From Thermocatellispora tengchongensis (lineage in GTDB: Bacteria; Actinomycetota; Actinomycetes; Streptosporangiales; Streptosporangiaceae): 64,000 bases of DNA. Shown here piece by piece: positions 8,457 through 16,008 of the stretch. The position numbers and the translations under genes are program-made. The DNA is taken from NCBI RefSeq assembly GCF_014202315.1, contig NZ_JACHGN010000036.1, positions 23,037-87,036 on the forward strand, read 5' to 3'. The notes under the pieces were generated by a model, which saw nothing but the letters and a program-made list of their open reading frames with translations, was not told where the DNA came from and searched no databases. Numbering within the stretch: position 1 is the first letter of the stretch; the number at the start of each line of letters is the position of its first letter.

Positions 8457-8547
8457 CACCGCTCATCCCCACCGCTCGTCTACACCGATCGTCAACACGG
8501 CGTGTCCAAACCGCTCGTCCGCACCGCTCGGCTGCACCGCTCGCTGA
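8457..8547. repeat. Seven tandem 13-bp repeats
   Basis: Seven consecutive 13-bp units follow the consensus CACCGCTCGTCYA with no gaps. The units begin at 8457, 8470, 8483, 8496, 8509, 8522 and 8535; an eighth, weaker unit follows. They lie upstream of the choline-kinase-like gene (minus strand) and downstream of the PfpI gene. Thirteen bp is not a multiple of three or of the helical turn. The function is unknown. Confidence 0.8.
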
Positions 8548-8565
8548 TTGACTCATCCGCCGGTC

Positions 8566-9111
8566 TCATCCGCCGATCGCGTCCACGGCGGCCTGGCAGA
8601 ACGCCTTCAGGTCGTCCGGCTTGCGGCTGCTGACCAGCGTGTTCGGGCCTTCGGTGCAGGTCACGACCTCCTGGTCCACCCAGTTGGCGCCGGCGTTGCG
8701 CAGGTCGGTCTGCAGGCTGGGCCAGGACGTGATCGTCCGGCCGCGTACGACGTCGGCCTCGATCAGCGTCCAGGGGCCGTGGCAGATCACGGCCACCGGC
8801 TTGCCCGCGGAGAAGAAGTCCCCGGCGAAGCGGACCGCGGCCGGGACCGTACGCAGGAAGTCGGGATTGGCGACGCCGCCGGGCAGCACGAGCCCGTCGA
8901 AGTCGCTGACCGAGACCTGGTCCACGGTGGCGTCCACCTCGAAGGTGTCGCCCTTGTCGAGGTGGTGGAACGCCTGGACCCGGCCCGGCTTGGTGGAGAT
9001 CAGGCGCGGCGCGCCACCCGCCTGCTCCACCGCCGTCCAGGGCTCGGTGAGCTCGACTTGCTCGACGCCTTCCGGGGCCACCAGGAACGCGACCGTCTTA
9101 CCCTGCAGCAT
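8566..9111 (-). CDS. DJ-1/PfpI-family type 1 glutamine-amidotransferase-like protein
   Basis: A 181-residue PfpI-type protein (general stress protein 18 branch). The nucleophile elbow reads PVAVICHGPWTLIEA with the reactive Cys, and a conserved Glu lies in VAFLVAPEGVEQVELTEPW. The segment DFDGLVLPGGVANPDFLR is typical. Members act as glyoxalase/deglycase-like or chaperone stress proteins; which activity applies here cannot be told. It is a stand-alone gene with its start far from any neighbour. Confidence 0.88.
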   Translation of the reverse strand: MLQGKTVAFLVAPEGVEQVELTEPWTAVEQAGGAPRLISTKPGRVQAFHHLDKGDTFEVDATVDQVSVSDFDGLVLPGGVANPDFLRTVPAAVRFAGDFFSAGKPVAVICHGPWTLIEADVVRGRTITSWPSLQTDLRNAGANWVDQEVVTCTEGPNTLVSSRKPDDLKAFCQAAVDAIGG

Positions 9112-9216
9112 GATCGTTCCCCCATATGAGCTGCGGTTTCTCCGTATGGGGGAACCCTTCCCGGCTCACGCCCTCCTATTCGGCGGCGCGCGGCGGGCGC
9201 GGGGCGCGGCGATCCG

Positions 9217-9245
9217 GCGCTTCCGCCGCCCCACGACGGAAGCGC
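9217..9245 (-). terminator. Terminator of the sigma/anti-sigma operon
   Basis: A 9-bp stem GCGCTTCCG / CGGAAGCGC with an 11-base loop sits directly after the stop codon of the anti-sigma gene on the minus strand. Confidence 0.55.
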
Positions 9246-9249
9246 GTGC

Positions 9250-9444
9250 TCAGCCCTGCCGCCCCTCCAGGGGCGACCGCCTGCGCCTGATCTCGTCGAG
9301 AAGCGCGGGCACGTCGGCCAGCTCGCGAAGTTCCGCTTGGCAGTCCACGCACTCGACCAGGTGGCTTTCGAAGGCTTCGTGATCTTCGGGATCGAGCAAC
9401 CCGAGTGCATAGGCGGCCACCTCGTGGTGAGGTGGCGGCGACAT
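9250..9444 (-). CDS. Small zinc-finger anti-sigma factor (ZAS)
   Basis: A 64-residue protein made of only the zinc-binding anti-sigma domain: HHEVAAYALGLLDPEDHEAFESHLVECVDCQAEL, giving the H-x3-C-x2-C zinc site (H, C, C). Anti-sigma proteins of this class hold an ECF sigma factor inactive. Most carry a membrane helix and a sensing domain; none is present here, so control must be cytoplasmic, perhaps through the zinc/thiol site. Its ATG overlaps the stop of the sigma gene (TGATG), indicating translational coupling and 1:1 synthesis. Confidence 0.85.
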   Translation of the reverse strand: MSPPPHHEVAAYALGLLDPEDHEAFESHLVECVDCQAELRELADVPALLDEIRRRRSPLEGRQG

Positions 9445-10028
9445 CAGGTCACCCCTTTCTCCTTCAGATCCTTACGCAGGGCTCGGATGGCGTAGTAGAG
9501 CCGTGACTTCACAGTACCCGGTGGTATGCGTAAGACCTCGGCTGCCTCGTTAATCGTACGGTCCTTGAGATACGTTTCCTCGATCACCTCCCGGTGCTCG
9601 GCCGACAGGCGCTCCAGCGCGTCGGCGACGACCATCGCGGCGATGGTCTGCTCGGATTCGTCCGGCACCGATACAGTTTCGAGACCCGTGTCCTCGACCT
9701 CCTCCGGCCGGGCCCGGCGGCGACGCCGGCCATCGATGATGATTCGGCGGGCGACGGTCAGCAACCACGCCCACAGCATGCCGGGCTCCTTGTTGAGCTT
9801 CCCGGCGTGGCGCCAGGCTCGGACCAGAGTCTCCTGGACTACGTCCTCTGCCCAGTGATGGTCGTTGCCGGTGGCCCGGCGGACATGATGGAGGAGACGG
9901 GACCCGAACGCCTCGTAGAGGGCGTGGATCATCCGCTCGTCCCGCTCGTTGATGCCATCGGGGTCCAAAGCTGCGGACTCCGGGCTGGGCTTCCGCGACA
10001 CGGGCACATACTTGCAGCGATTGAGCAA
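9444..10028 (-). CDS. ECF-family RNA polymerase sigma factor
   Basis: A sigma-70 family factor with only regions 2 and 4. Region 2 is at MIHALYEAFGSRLLHHVRRATGNDHHWAEDVVQETLVRAWRH, and region 4 is at ALERLSAEHREVIEETYLKDRTINEAAEVLRIPPGTVKSRLYYAIRALR. It is coupled to the zinc anti-sigma protein. It is divergent from the secreted-protein/redox genes starting at 10155, which are its likely targets. The frame allows a TTG start at 10028 or a GTG at 10007; the real start is uncertain. Confidence 0.9.
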   Translation of the reverse strand: MLNRCKYVPVSRKPSPESAALDPDGINERDERMIHALYEAFGSRLLHHVRRATGNDHHWAEDVVQETLVRAWRHAGKLNKEPGMLWAWLLTVARRIIIDGRRRRRARPEEVEDTGLETVSVPDESEQTIAAMVVADALERLSAEHREVIEETYLKDRTINEAAEVLRIPPGTVKSRLYYAIRALRKDLKEKGVT

Positions 10029-10035
10029 CTAGTGG

Positions 10036-10051
10036 GTAACTTTTGTAACTT
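10036..10051. promoter_or_regulatory. GTAACTT direct repeat in the divergent sigma promoter region
   Basis: Two copies of GTAACTT lie 9 bp apart between the ECF sigma gene and the divergent lipoprotein-like gene. An ECF -35 element often contains AAC, so these may be promoter elements for one or both directions. The matching -10 cannot be fixed by eye. Confidence 0.3.
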
Positions 10052-10154
10052 CCGTCATTTCCGGCTATCTCGTCACTTCTGATGAACCCTTCCACACCGG
10101 CCGCCGTACCTGTCTCCGAGATGGGCCCCTGGAGCCGACCGGAAGGACGATGGC

Positions 10155-10682
10155 ATGACCAGCCGACGACGTCGCGCCGCCGCGCTCTTGCTGGGTATGG
10201 CCGCGCTGACCTGCGGCTGCGGAGCGGCTGAGGCCGAGACGCCGCGAGCCGCGGCCGGCGCGCACCTCGGCGAGCACGCCGGAGACGGTCACCACCATGC
10301 GGTCCCTCATCTCCTCAACGCGACGGACAGCCCGACTGTGGGCGCGATCGTCACGGACGTCAAGGGATTCACGCTGTATCGCTACGACAAGGACACGGCC
10401 ATACCCCCCGCCACCCGCTGCACCGACCGGTGCACCGACAAGTGGCAGCCGCTGCTCGCGGACCGCCACATGCACGGGCACGGCGTGCACCCGGAGCTGG
10501 TCGGCAAGGTACGGCGCCCCGACGGCTCCTGGCAGGCCACGCTGGCCGGCCACCCCCTCTACCGGTACCGCGGGGACACCAATCCGGGTGACATCAACGG
10601 CCACGGCCTGGGCGGCGAGTGGTACGCCGTGACGCCCAGCGGCCTGAAGGCCCCGAGCGCGCCCGGCGACACCACGAACTGA
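10155..10682 (+). CDS. Secreted COG4315-type protein (lipoprotein-15 repeat)
   Basis: A 175-residue exported protein. An Arg-rich n-region and hydrophobic stretch (RRRRAAALLLGMAALTCGCG) form the signal; the cysteines after it give only an imperfect lipobox. The mature part carries two copies of the family motif, one around GFTLYRYDKDT...CTDRCTDKWQPLLAD and one around GHPLYRYRGDTNPGDINGHG, as in PF03640 secreted repeats. A His-rich segment (EHAGDGHHHAVPH) precedes them and could bind metal. Start and ribosome site (GGAAGG) are good. It heads the presumed redox gene set with DUF4142, DUF1996 and the heme protein. Confidence 0.8.
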   Translation: MTSRRRRAAALLLGMAALTCGCGAAEAETPRAAAGAHLGEHAGDGHHHAVPHLLNATDSPTVGAIVTDVKGFTLYRYDKDTAIPPATRCTDRCTDKWQPLLADRHMHGHGVHPELVGKVRRPDGSWQATLAGHPLYRYRGDTNPGDINGHGLGGEWYAVTPSGLKAPSAPGDTTN

Positions 10683-10699
10683 TCATCCGGAGACGGCAG

Positions 10700-11341
10700 A
10701 TGCGCGGCATCCTCAAGTGGCCGTTCGGGCGCGGTGAGCTGCTCGTCCTGGTCCTCTTCCTGCTGGCGGGATCGATCGCGATCCTCATGACGGTGCCCAA
10801 CAGCACCCCGGCATCCGGCGCCCAAACCGCCAATTTCGTATCGACCGCAACCTCGACGAAGCTCGGCCCGATCACCAAGGCCGACATCGATCTGCTGGTG
10901 AAGGTCCGCCAGGCCGGGCTGTGGGAGATCCCGACCGGCCAGCAGGCCGGGCAGCGCGGCAGCAGCGCGCGGGTCAAGGAGGTCGGCCGGCACCTGGTCG
11001 AGGACCACACCCAACTCGACAAGGAGGTGCGAGAGCTGGCGGCGCAGCTCGGCGTACTGCTGCCGAGCCAGCCGAGTGCCGACCAGCAGCGCTGGATGGC
11101 GGAGCTGTCCGGCAAGTTCGGCCAGGAGTACGACCTGGCGTTCGCCCAACTGCTGCGCGCGGCCCACGGCAAGGTCTTCACGGTCGTCGCCACTGTGCGC
11201 GCCGGCACCAGAAACGACCACATCCGCAACTTCGCCCAGAGGGCGGTCAACGTGGTCATGAAGCACATGACCCTGCTGGAGAGCACGGGGCTGGTGGACT
11301 ACACCGCCCTTCCGCAGCCTCCCGACCCGCCCACCACATAA
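10700..11341 (+). CDS. Membrane-anchored DUF4142 protein
   Basis: A 213-residue protein with one N-terminal membrane anchor (about residues 10-30, LLVLVLFLLAGSIAILMTV), then a helical DUF4142 domain (ADIDLLVKVRQAGLWEI through NVVMKHMTLLESTG). DUF4142 belongs to the ferritin-like helical-bundle group; here the conserved H-x-x-L-D (EDHTQLDKE) and MKHM elements are seen. The function is unknown. It starts 17 bases after the previous gene and ends 10 bases before the DUF1996 gene, so all are probably one transcript. Confidence 0.82.
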   Translation: MRGILKWPFGRGELLVLVLFLLAGSIAILMTVPNSTPASGAQTANFVSTATSTKLGPITKADIDLLVKVRQAGLWEIPTGQQAGQRGSSARVKEVGRHLVEDHTQLDKEVRELAAQLGVLLPSQPSADQQRWMAELSGKFGQEYDLAFAQLLRAAHGKVFTVVATVRAGTRNDHIRNFAQRAVNVVMKHMTLLESTGLVDYTALPQPPDPPTT

Positions 11342-11351
11342 GGAGTCCACT

Positions 11352-12854
11352 TTGCAGCGAAGACCATTCACCGTGGTACTGGCGGGCCTCGCGGTCGCCG
11401 TCAGCTCGGTGTCACTCAGCGTCGTCGGTGACTTCAGAGCCTCCGCCGACCACTGCACCGCCGAGGAGAAGGCCGCCAATCCCGAGGCGTGCGCCGGTGA
11501 GCAGGGGCCCTTCTCGGAGGACTTCATCGACATCCGCCAGGTGCAGCCGGTCTCCCCACCGCCCCGCTTCCAGCGCGGCGGATCGCGCGGGTCGTTCATC
11601 TCCCGCTGCGGCAGGAACGAGAACGGCCACTTCAACTCCGACAACTTCATCGTCGCGCCCGGCGTGACCAACGGCGCCCACCACCTGCACGACTACGTGG
11701 GCAACCTGTCCACCGACGCGTTCTCCACGGACGAGAGCCTGGCCGCGGCCGGTACGACCTGCCGCCTCGGCGACAAGTCCACCTACTTCTGGCCGGTCCT
11801 CCGCGCGATCACCCCGGTCGGGCAGGAGGAGGAGCGCAACGCGAGCGCGACCCCGACCGCCGAGGCCCAGGACCAGCAGGACCAGCAGGGTCAGCAGGGC
11901 CGGCAACAGGACCAGCAGGACCAGCAGGGCCAGCAACAGGACCAGCAGCAGGACCAGCAGGGTCAGCAGCAGGACGCGCAGAATACCCCGGCTCCTGAGG
12001 ACACCGGCGCGGCGGCCCAGGACCCCGCCGCGGACCCGGCGGCAACGGACACCGCCGCGGCCCAGGACCCGGCCACGGCGGTGCCCGACGCGCAGCAACA
12101 GGACCCACAGAACCAGCAGGACCCACAGAACCAGCAGGACCAGCAGGACCAGCAAGGCCAGCAGGACCAGCAGGACGTCGCGGCCCTGTCCGCGCGGAAC
12201 AACAACAACGACGATAACCGCAGACGCAGAGGCAGGGGCGACAACAACCAGAACACCCCCACGCCCACCCCCACCCAGGCCAACCCGACGCCGACGGCCA
12301 CCAGCAGCGGCGAGCCGGGCGGCTCCGCGGACGGCAACGTGGGCACGGTGCTGCGCCCGACCTCGGTGACGATCCAGTTCCGCGGCAACCCGGTCTCCCG
12401 GGTCGTGGCGATGCCGAGGTTCATCCGGATCATCACCGGTGACGCCCGCGCCGCCACCAACGGCGGGGCCAACGCCAGGGCCCAGTGGACCTGCACCGGC
12501 TTCACCAACCGGATCACCACGCAGTACCCGCTGTGCCCGCGCGGCAGCCAGGTCGTCCGGATCTCGGACTTCCCGAGCTGCTGGGACGGCCAGAACACCG
12601 ACAGCGCCAACCACCGCACCCACGTGGTGTTCCCGGACCCGGCGACCGGCGCCTGCCCCTCGGGCACCCGGGCCATCCCCCAGCTCCGGATCACCCTGAC
12701 CTACCGCGTGCCGCCGGGGCCGGCGTTCGCGCTGGACAGTTTCCCGGAGCAGCTTCACAACCCGATCACCGATCACAACGACTTCGTGAACGTGATGCCG
12801 AACAACCTCATGAACTTCGTGGTCAACTGCATCAACCGCGGACGTCGCTGCTGA
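11352..12854 (+). CDS. Secreted DUF1996 protein split by a Gln-rich insert
   Basis: A 500-residue exported protein starting at TTG with AAGGAG upstream. After a signal peptide (~30 residues), the N-terminal DUF1996 part carries SDNFIVAPGVTNGAHHLHDYVGN. A low-complexity insert of roughly residues 170-330 is rich in QDQQ/QGQQ units, then NNNNDDNRRRRGRGDNN and PTPTPT. The DUF1996 fold then resumes with TTQYPLCPRGS, FPSCWDGQNTDSANHRTHVVFPD and HNPITDHNDFVNV. Histidines and a WD...N pattern suggest a metal or sugar site, but the domain has no firm function. Finding the insert inside the domain is unusual. The gene is in one operon with DUF4142. Confidence 0.85.
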   Translation: MQRRPFTVVLAGLAVAVSSVSLSVVGDFRASADHCTAEEKAANPEACAGEQGPFSEDFIDIRQVQPVSPPPRFQRGGSRGSFISRCGRNENGHFNSDNFIVAPGVTNGAHHLHDYVGNLSTDAFSTDESLAAAGTTCRLGDKSTYFWPVLRAITPVGQEEERNASATPTAEAQDQQDQQGQQGRQQDQQDQQGQQQDQQQDQQGQQQDAQNTPAPEDTGAAAQDPAADPAATDTAAAQDPATAVPDAQQQDPQNQQDPQNQQDQQDQQGQQDQQDVAALSARNNNNDDNRRRRGRGDNNQNTPTPTPTQANPTPTATSSGEPGGSADGNVGTVLRPTSVTIQFRGNPVSRVVAMPRFIRIITGDARAATNGGANARAQWTCTGFTNRITTQYPLCPRGSQVVRISDFPSCWDGQNTDSANHRTHVVFPDPATGACPSGTRAIPQLRITLTYRVPPGPAFALDSFPEQLHNPITDHNDFVNVMPNNLMNFVVNCINRGRRC

Positions 12855-12868
12855 TCCCCCTTGATCCG

Positions 12869-12909
12869 GCCCACCGGCACTCCGGAGCGCGGTCCGGGCG
12901 CCGGTGGGC
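12869..12909 (+). terminator. Intercistronic hairpin before the heme protein gene
   Basis: A 10-bp stem GCCCACCGGC / GCCGGTGGGC lies between the DUF1996 and heme-protein genes. It could be a terminator or an mRNA-processing hairpin that lowers downstream expression. Confidence 0.45.
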
Positions 12910-12930
12910 TGCCCCCAACCAGGAGAGTCC

Positions 12931-13704
12931 ATGAAAAGCAGGCGCGCCCCCAGCTACAAGCGCCGCCCCAATACGAACCTGTGGCTCATCGCCATGGGGG
13001 TGATCCTCACCGGGGCGCTGACGTTCGCCATCGTGTCCCTGCTCACGGGCTGGGGCGCCCAGGCCGTCGCCTCGGCGCGGGCCTTCCTAGAGTTCTACGT
13101 CGGCGTCTTCGCCCTGGTCAGCTTCACCCTCACGTGCGTGCTCGGCGTCGCGGCGACCGAGCGCATGATCCTCAAGATCGAGCATCGGATTCTCGCCCAG
13201 CGGGTGCACCGGGCCGTCGCGACCCTGGGCATCGGCTTCCTCCTGACCCACATCCTGCTCAAGGTGGACGGCGGGCGCATCGGCGCCGCCGGCGCCGTCA
13301 TCCCGTTCGCGGGCGGCGTCGGCCTCTGGGCGAGCGTCGGCGCGATAGCCGGAGACCTCATGCTGCTGGTCTTCGTCACCGGCATCATCCGCGGCAGGTT
13401 CGCCCGCTCCACCAAGCCCTGGGTGTGGCGGGCCCTTCACGACGTGGCCTACCTGGCCTGGCCCGTCTCCATCCTGCACGGCCTGCTCGCCGGACGGCCC
13501 CCCGCCAACTGGGTGGTGTGGTGCTACGCGCTCTCCCTCGTCGCCGTCGGCATCGCCCTGGCCATCCGCCTGATCAGCACGGCCGGCACCCGCGAGACCG
13601 CGGAGACACCGCGGATCGAGGTCGCCAAGAGACCCGCCGAGCCGGTGGCCCGCGTGTTCACCCTCCGCTCGGTGGACGACCTCCAACGCCGCAAGACCGG
13701 CTGA
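12931..13704 (+). CDS. Ferric-reductase-like heme membrane protein
   Basis: A 257-residue protein with about six membrane helices. Histidines occur in two helices in the way heme b binders place them: AQRVHRAVATLGIGFLLTHILLKV and KPWVWRALHDVAYLAWPVSILHGLLAG. This is the pattern of ferric-reductase-like/cytochrome b561-type electron carriers. It starts at ATG with AGGAGAG. It is upstream of a NuoF-ferredoxin fusion that could supply electrons from NADH, and downstream of secreted DUF proteins that could receive them. Partner assignment is inference. Confidence 0.75.
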   Translation: MKSRRAPSYKRRPNTNLWLIAMGVILTGALTFAIVSLLTGWGAQAVASARAFLEFYVGVFALVSFTLTCVLGVAATERMILKIEHRILAQRVHRAVATLGIGFLLTHILLKVDGGRIGAAGAVIPFAGGVGLWASVGAIAGDLMLLVFVTGIIRGRFARSTKPWVWRALHDVAYLAWPVSILHGLLAGRPPANWVVWCYALSLVAVGIALAIRLISTAGTRETAETPRIEVAKRPAEPVARVFTLRSVDDLQRRKTG

Positions 13705-14313
13705 CCCGACCCGAGTGGGAACCCCAGGTGTGTCGCCCTCCCACCTCCTCCCGAACCCGGGCACCCCTTCGGGGGACGGGAAGTGTCCGGGCACCGGGTG
13801 GATCTTCCGCAAGGCGCCACCTCCGAGTGTGTCACCGTTCGGGAGGAGGCGGCCGGAGGGTGTCGCGTTTCCGCAAGTTCCGGAATCCACCCTCATCCCG
13901 TCGGGCGCAAGATCCACCGTTGCCCGGACACTCCCCCACCTCTTCCCGGACGGGGACACACCCTCGGGACGGCGGACGGGGCCCGGCAGGGAGAGGCGAC
14001 GCGCCGGTGAAGCGGTGCAGACGGCGTGCAGGCACAGCGTGGGTGCGATGAGCGGAGGGCCCCGCATGGCGAGGGCGGGCGATGACGGCGACGCGGGCGG
14101 GTGCGATCTCAACGTGTGTGAGTGGGAGACCGTGAGTGGCCAGGTGGGTGCGATGACTTCATTGCGACGACGGGTTGTGGCGGCTCGGGCGCGGGTCGTG
14201 CCTGGACTGAGGAGCGCAGGGAGCGTAGCGACCGGAGTGACGAGGGAAGGCATGACCCTGTGGGGCGCCCGAGCCTGCCCGTGCGGAGCACGGGCCATGA
14301 GCACGGAGCGCGC
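13705..14313. repeat. Non-coding gap with nested inverted repeats
   Basis: No convincing gene is present in these ~600 bases. Long imperfect inverted arms occur at 13782-13806 and 13909-13932 (24 of 25 positions agree, core AGTGTCCGGGCA...GGTGGATCTT). Between them the words TTCCGCAAG (13805, 13869) and CCTCCTCCCGAAC (13744-13756 forward, 13837-13849 reverse) recur. The same CCTCCTCC(C)GAAC word heads the repeats near 43.57 kb. From ~14.0 kb to the start at 14314 the sequence is plain, G-rich and shows no clear promoter. Confidence 0.65.
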
Positions 14314-15774
14314 ATGATTCTGCACAAAGTGCCTGATGTTCGGCATGTGGGAGAGGCTCGGTTGACCGCGGGGCTGGATCGGCATCGGCGGCTCGACTAC
14401 GAGACGCATCGGGAGTTCCACCCTGAGCCGCCGCGTCACACGGTCGAGGAGATCGTGGCCATGGCGGAGGCCGTGGATCTGCGGGGGCGGGGTGGGGCGG
14501 CCTTTCCGTTCGCGCGGAAGTTCTCCGCGGTGGTGGCGGCGGCTCGGCGGAAGAACGCCGAGGTCGTCGTGGTGGTGAACGGTACGGAGGGGGAGCCGGC
14601 CAGTACGAAGGACAAGATGCTGCTGCTGCGCAAGCCGCACCTGATCATCGACGGGGCGCTGATCGCGGCCGACGCGCTGAACGCGGTGGAGGTCGTGATC
14701 GGGGTGGCCGAGGGGCACATGGCGCAGAACTCGATCATCGCGGCGGTGGAGGAGCGCAAGCTCGACGGGTACGTGCGGGTGGTCGGGTTGCCCGAGCGGT
14801 TCGTGACCGGTGAGGGCGGCTCCGTCGTGAACGGGATCATGGGGCGGGAGGCCGTGCCGCGCGGGCGCGGCGGGCGTACCAGCGACAGCGGTGTGCGCAG
14901 CCTGCCGACCCTGTTGTCCAATGCCGAGACCTACTCCCAGCTCGCCATCCTGTCGCAGTACGGGCCGGACGGCTACGCCGAGGCCGGGGCGCCGGACGAG
15001 CCCGGGACCGTGCTGCTGACCATCGGCGGGTCGGCGATGCGGCCGGCCGTGGTGGAGACGCCGACCGGCGTGCCGCTGGCCACCGTGCTGGACATCTGCG
15101 GCGCGGTGGTGGGGGACGGGGTGCTGGTCGGCGGCTACCACGGGCGGTGGCTGACCCCGGTGGACGCGGCCTCGGTGCCGGTCTCGCGCAAGAGCCTGGC
15201 CGACGTCGGCGGCGTGCTCGGCGCCGGCATCATCGTGCCCCTGGGCGGGGAGACCTGCCCCCTGGGCGAGACGGTGCGGGTGACCTCCTATCTGGCGGCG
15301 CAGTCGGCGGGTCAGTGCGGCCCGTGCCGGCTCGGGCTGCCCGACGTGGCGTACCTGCTGAAGGACCTGTCCGACGGGAACGGGTCGATCGAGGCGGTGC
15401 GGTGGGCCGCCGTCGGGACGCGCGGCCGGGGCGCGTGCTCGCACCCCGACGGGACCTCGCGCTTCGTGCTGTCCGCCCTGGACACCTTCAAGGACGACAT
15501 CTCCCAGCATCTGATGAACGGCACCTGCGGCCGTCCGGTGTACGGCCTGCTGCCGATCCCCGCGGACGACGACTCCAAGCTGCGCCTGGTGGTGGACTGG
15601 ACCCGCTGCCAGGGGCACGGCCTGTGCGCGAAGCTGTTCCCCGACCGGGTGAACCTGGACGCGCACGGCTACCCGGTGATCTCCGACTCTCCCGTGTCCA
15701 ACTCGCTCCTGCCACAGGCGCGTAAGGCGATCGAGATGTGCCCGGCCCTGGCGCTGCGCATAGAGGAGGGATAG
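14314..15774 (+). CDS. NuoF-like NADH/FMN iron-sulfur protein fused to a ferredoxin
   Basis: A 486-residue fusion. Residues ~50-330 are the NADH- and FMN-binding part of complex I subunit NuoF: VDLRGRGGAAFPFARKF, NGTEGEPASTKDK and SNAETYSQLA. The 4Fe-4S segment is SAGQCGPCRLG with Cys335 and Cys338 and a later Cys375; the first cysteine of the usual S-C-G-x-C-x-P-C is Ala. The C-terminal ~60 residues are a one-cluster ferredoxin, with Cys432-x5-Cys438 and Cys476 before Pro. No other nuo gene is near, so this is not respiratory complex I. It more likely feeds the heme protein upstream. The start at 14314 is the only ATG that fits the family. Confidence 0.85.
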   Translation: MILHKVPDVRHVGEARLTAGLDRHRRLDYETHREFHPEPPRHTVEEIVAMAEAVDLRGRGGAAFPFARKFSAVVAAARRKNAEVVVVVNGTEGEPASTKDKMLLLRKPHLIIDGALIAADALNAVEVVIGVAEGHMAQNSIIAAVEERKLDGYVRVVGLPERFVTGEGGSVVNGIMGREAVPRGRGGRTSDSGVRSLPTLLSNAETYSQLAILSQYGPDGYAEAGAPDEPGTVLLTIGGSAMRPAVVETPTGVPLATVLDICGAVVGDGVLVGGYHGRWLTPVDAASVPVSRKSLADVGGVLGAGIIVPLGGETCPLGETVRVTSYLAAQSAGQCGPCRLGLPDVAYLLKDLSDGNGSIEAVRWAAVGTRGRGACSHPDGTSRFVLSALDTFKDDISQHLMNGTCGRPVYGLLPIPADDDSKLRLVVDWTRCQGHGLCAKLFPDRVNLDAHGYPVISDSPVSNSLLPQARKAIEMCPALALRIEEG

Positions 15775-15798
15775 CCCCCGCACAGTTCCCCCAGACCG

Positions 15799-15838
15799 CC
15801 CCCCGGCGCCTTCCTCACCCGCCCACGGAGCCGGGGGG
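15799..15838 (+). terminator. Terminator after the NuoF-ferredoxin gene
   Basis: A 9-bp stem CCCCCCGGC / GCCGGGGGG with a 22-base loop begins 24 bases after the stop codon. Confidence 0.5.
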
Positions 15839-15905
15839 CTCCCCCTTTTCCCGCTTGTGCTCGATCGGCCGAACCAACGGGCCCGGCCTGGCGTCGAATC
15901 GGTTG

Positions 15906-15919
15906 CGCGCACGTGCGCG
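15906..15919. promoter_or_regulatory. 14-bp palindrome upstream of the PknG-type operon
   Basis: CGCGCACGTGCGCG is a perfect palindrome about 100 bases before the first gene of the signalling operon. An A/T-rich patch (AGATTGAGTAAATAGG, ~15940-15955) that could hold the -10 follows it. It may be an operator, but no regulator is known from the window. Confidence 0.35.
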
Positions 15920-16008
15920 TACGGTGCCGGCATGTACAAAGATTGAGTAAATAGGCAGACTTGACCGACCGGGGTCCAGGCCGCAGTCGAAGCAGTGGCG
16001 GGGGAGTG

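Noticed and set aside
8457..8547. CRISPR array
   Set aside because: Units are 13 bp, contiguous, without spacers, and there are no cas genes.
14314..15774. Part of a complex I (nuo) operon
   Set aside because: No nuoE, nuoG or membrane subunits nearby, and the C-terminal ferredoxin and Cys-to-Ala change do not fit respiratory NuoF.
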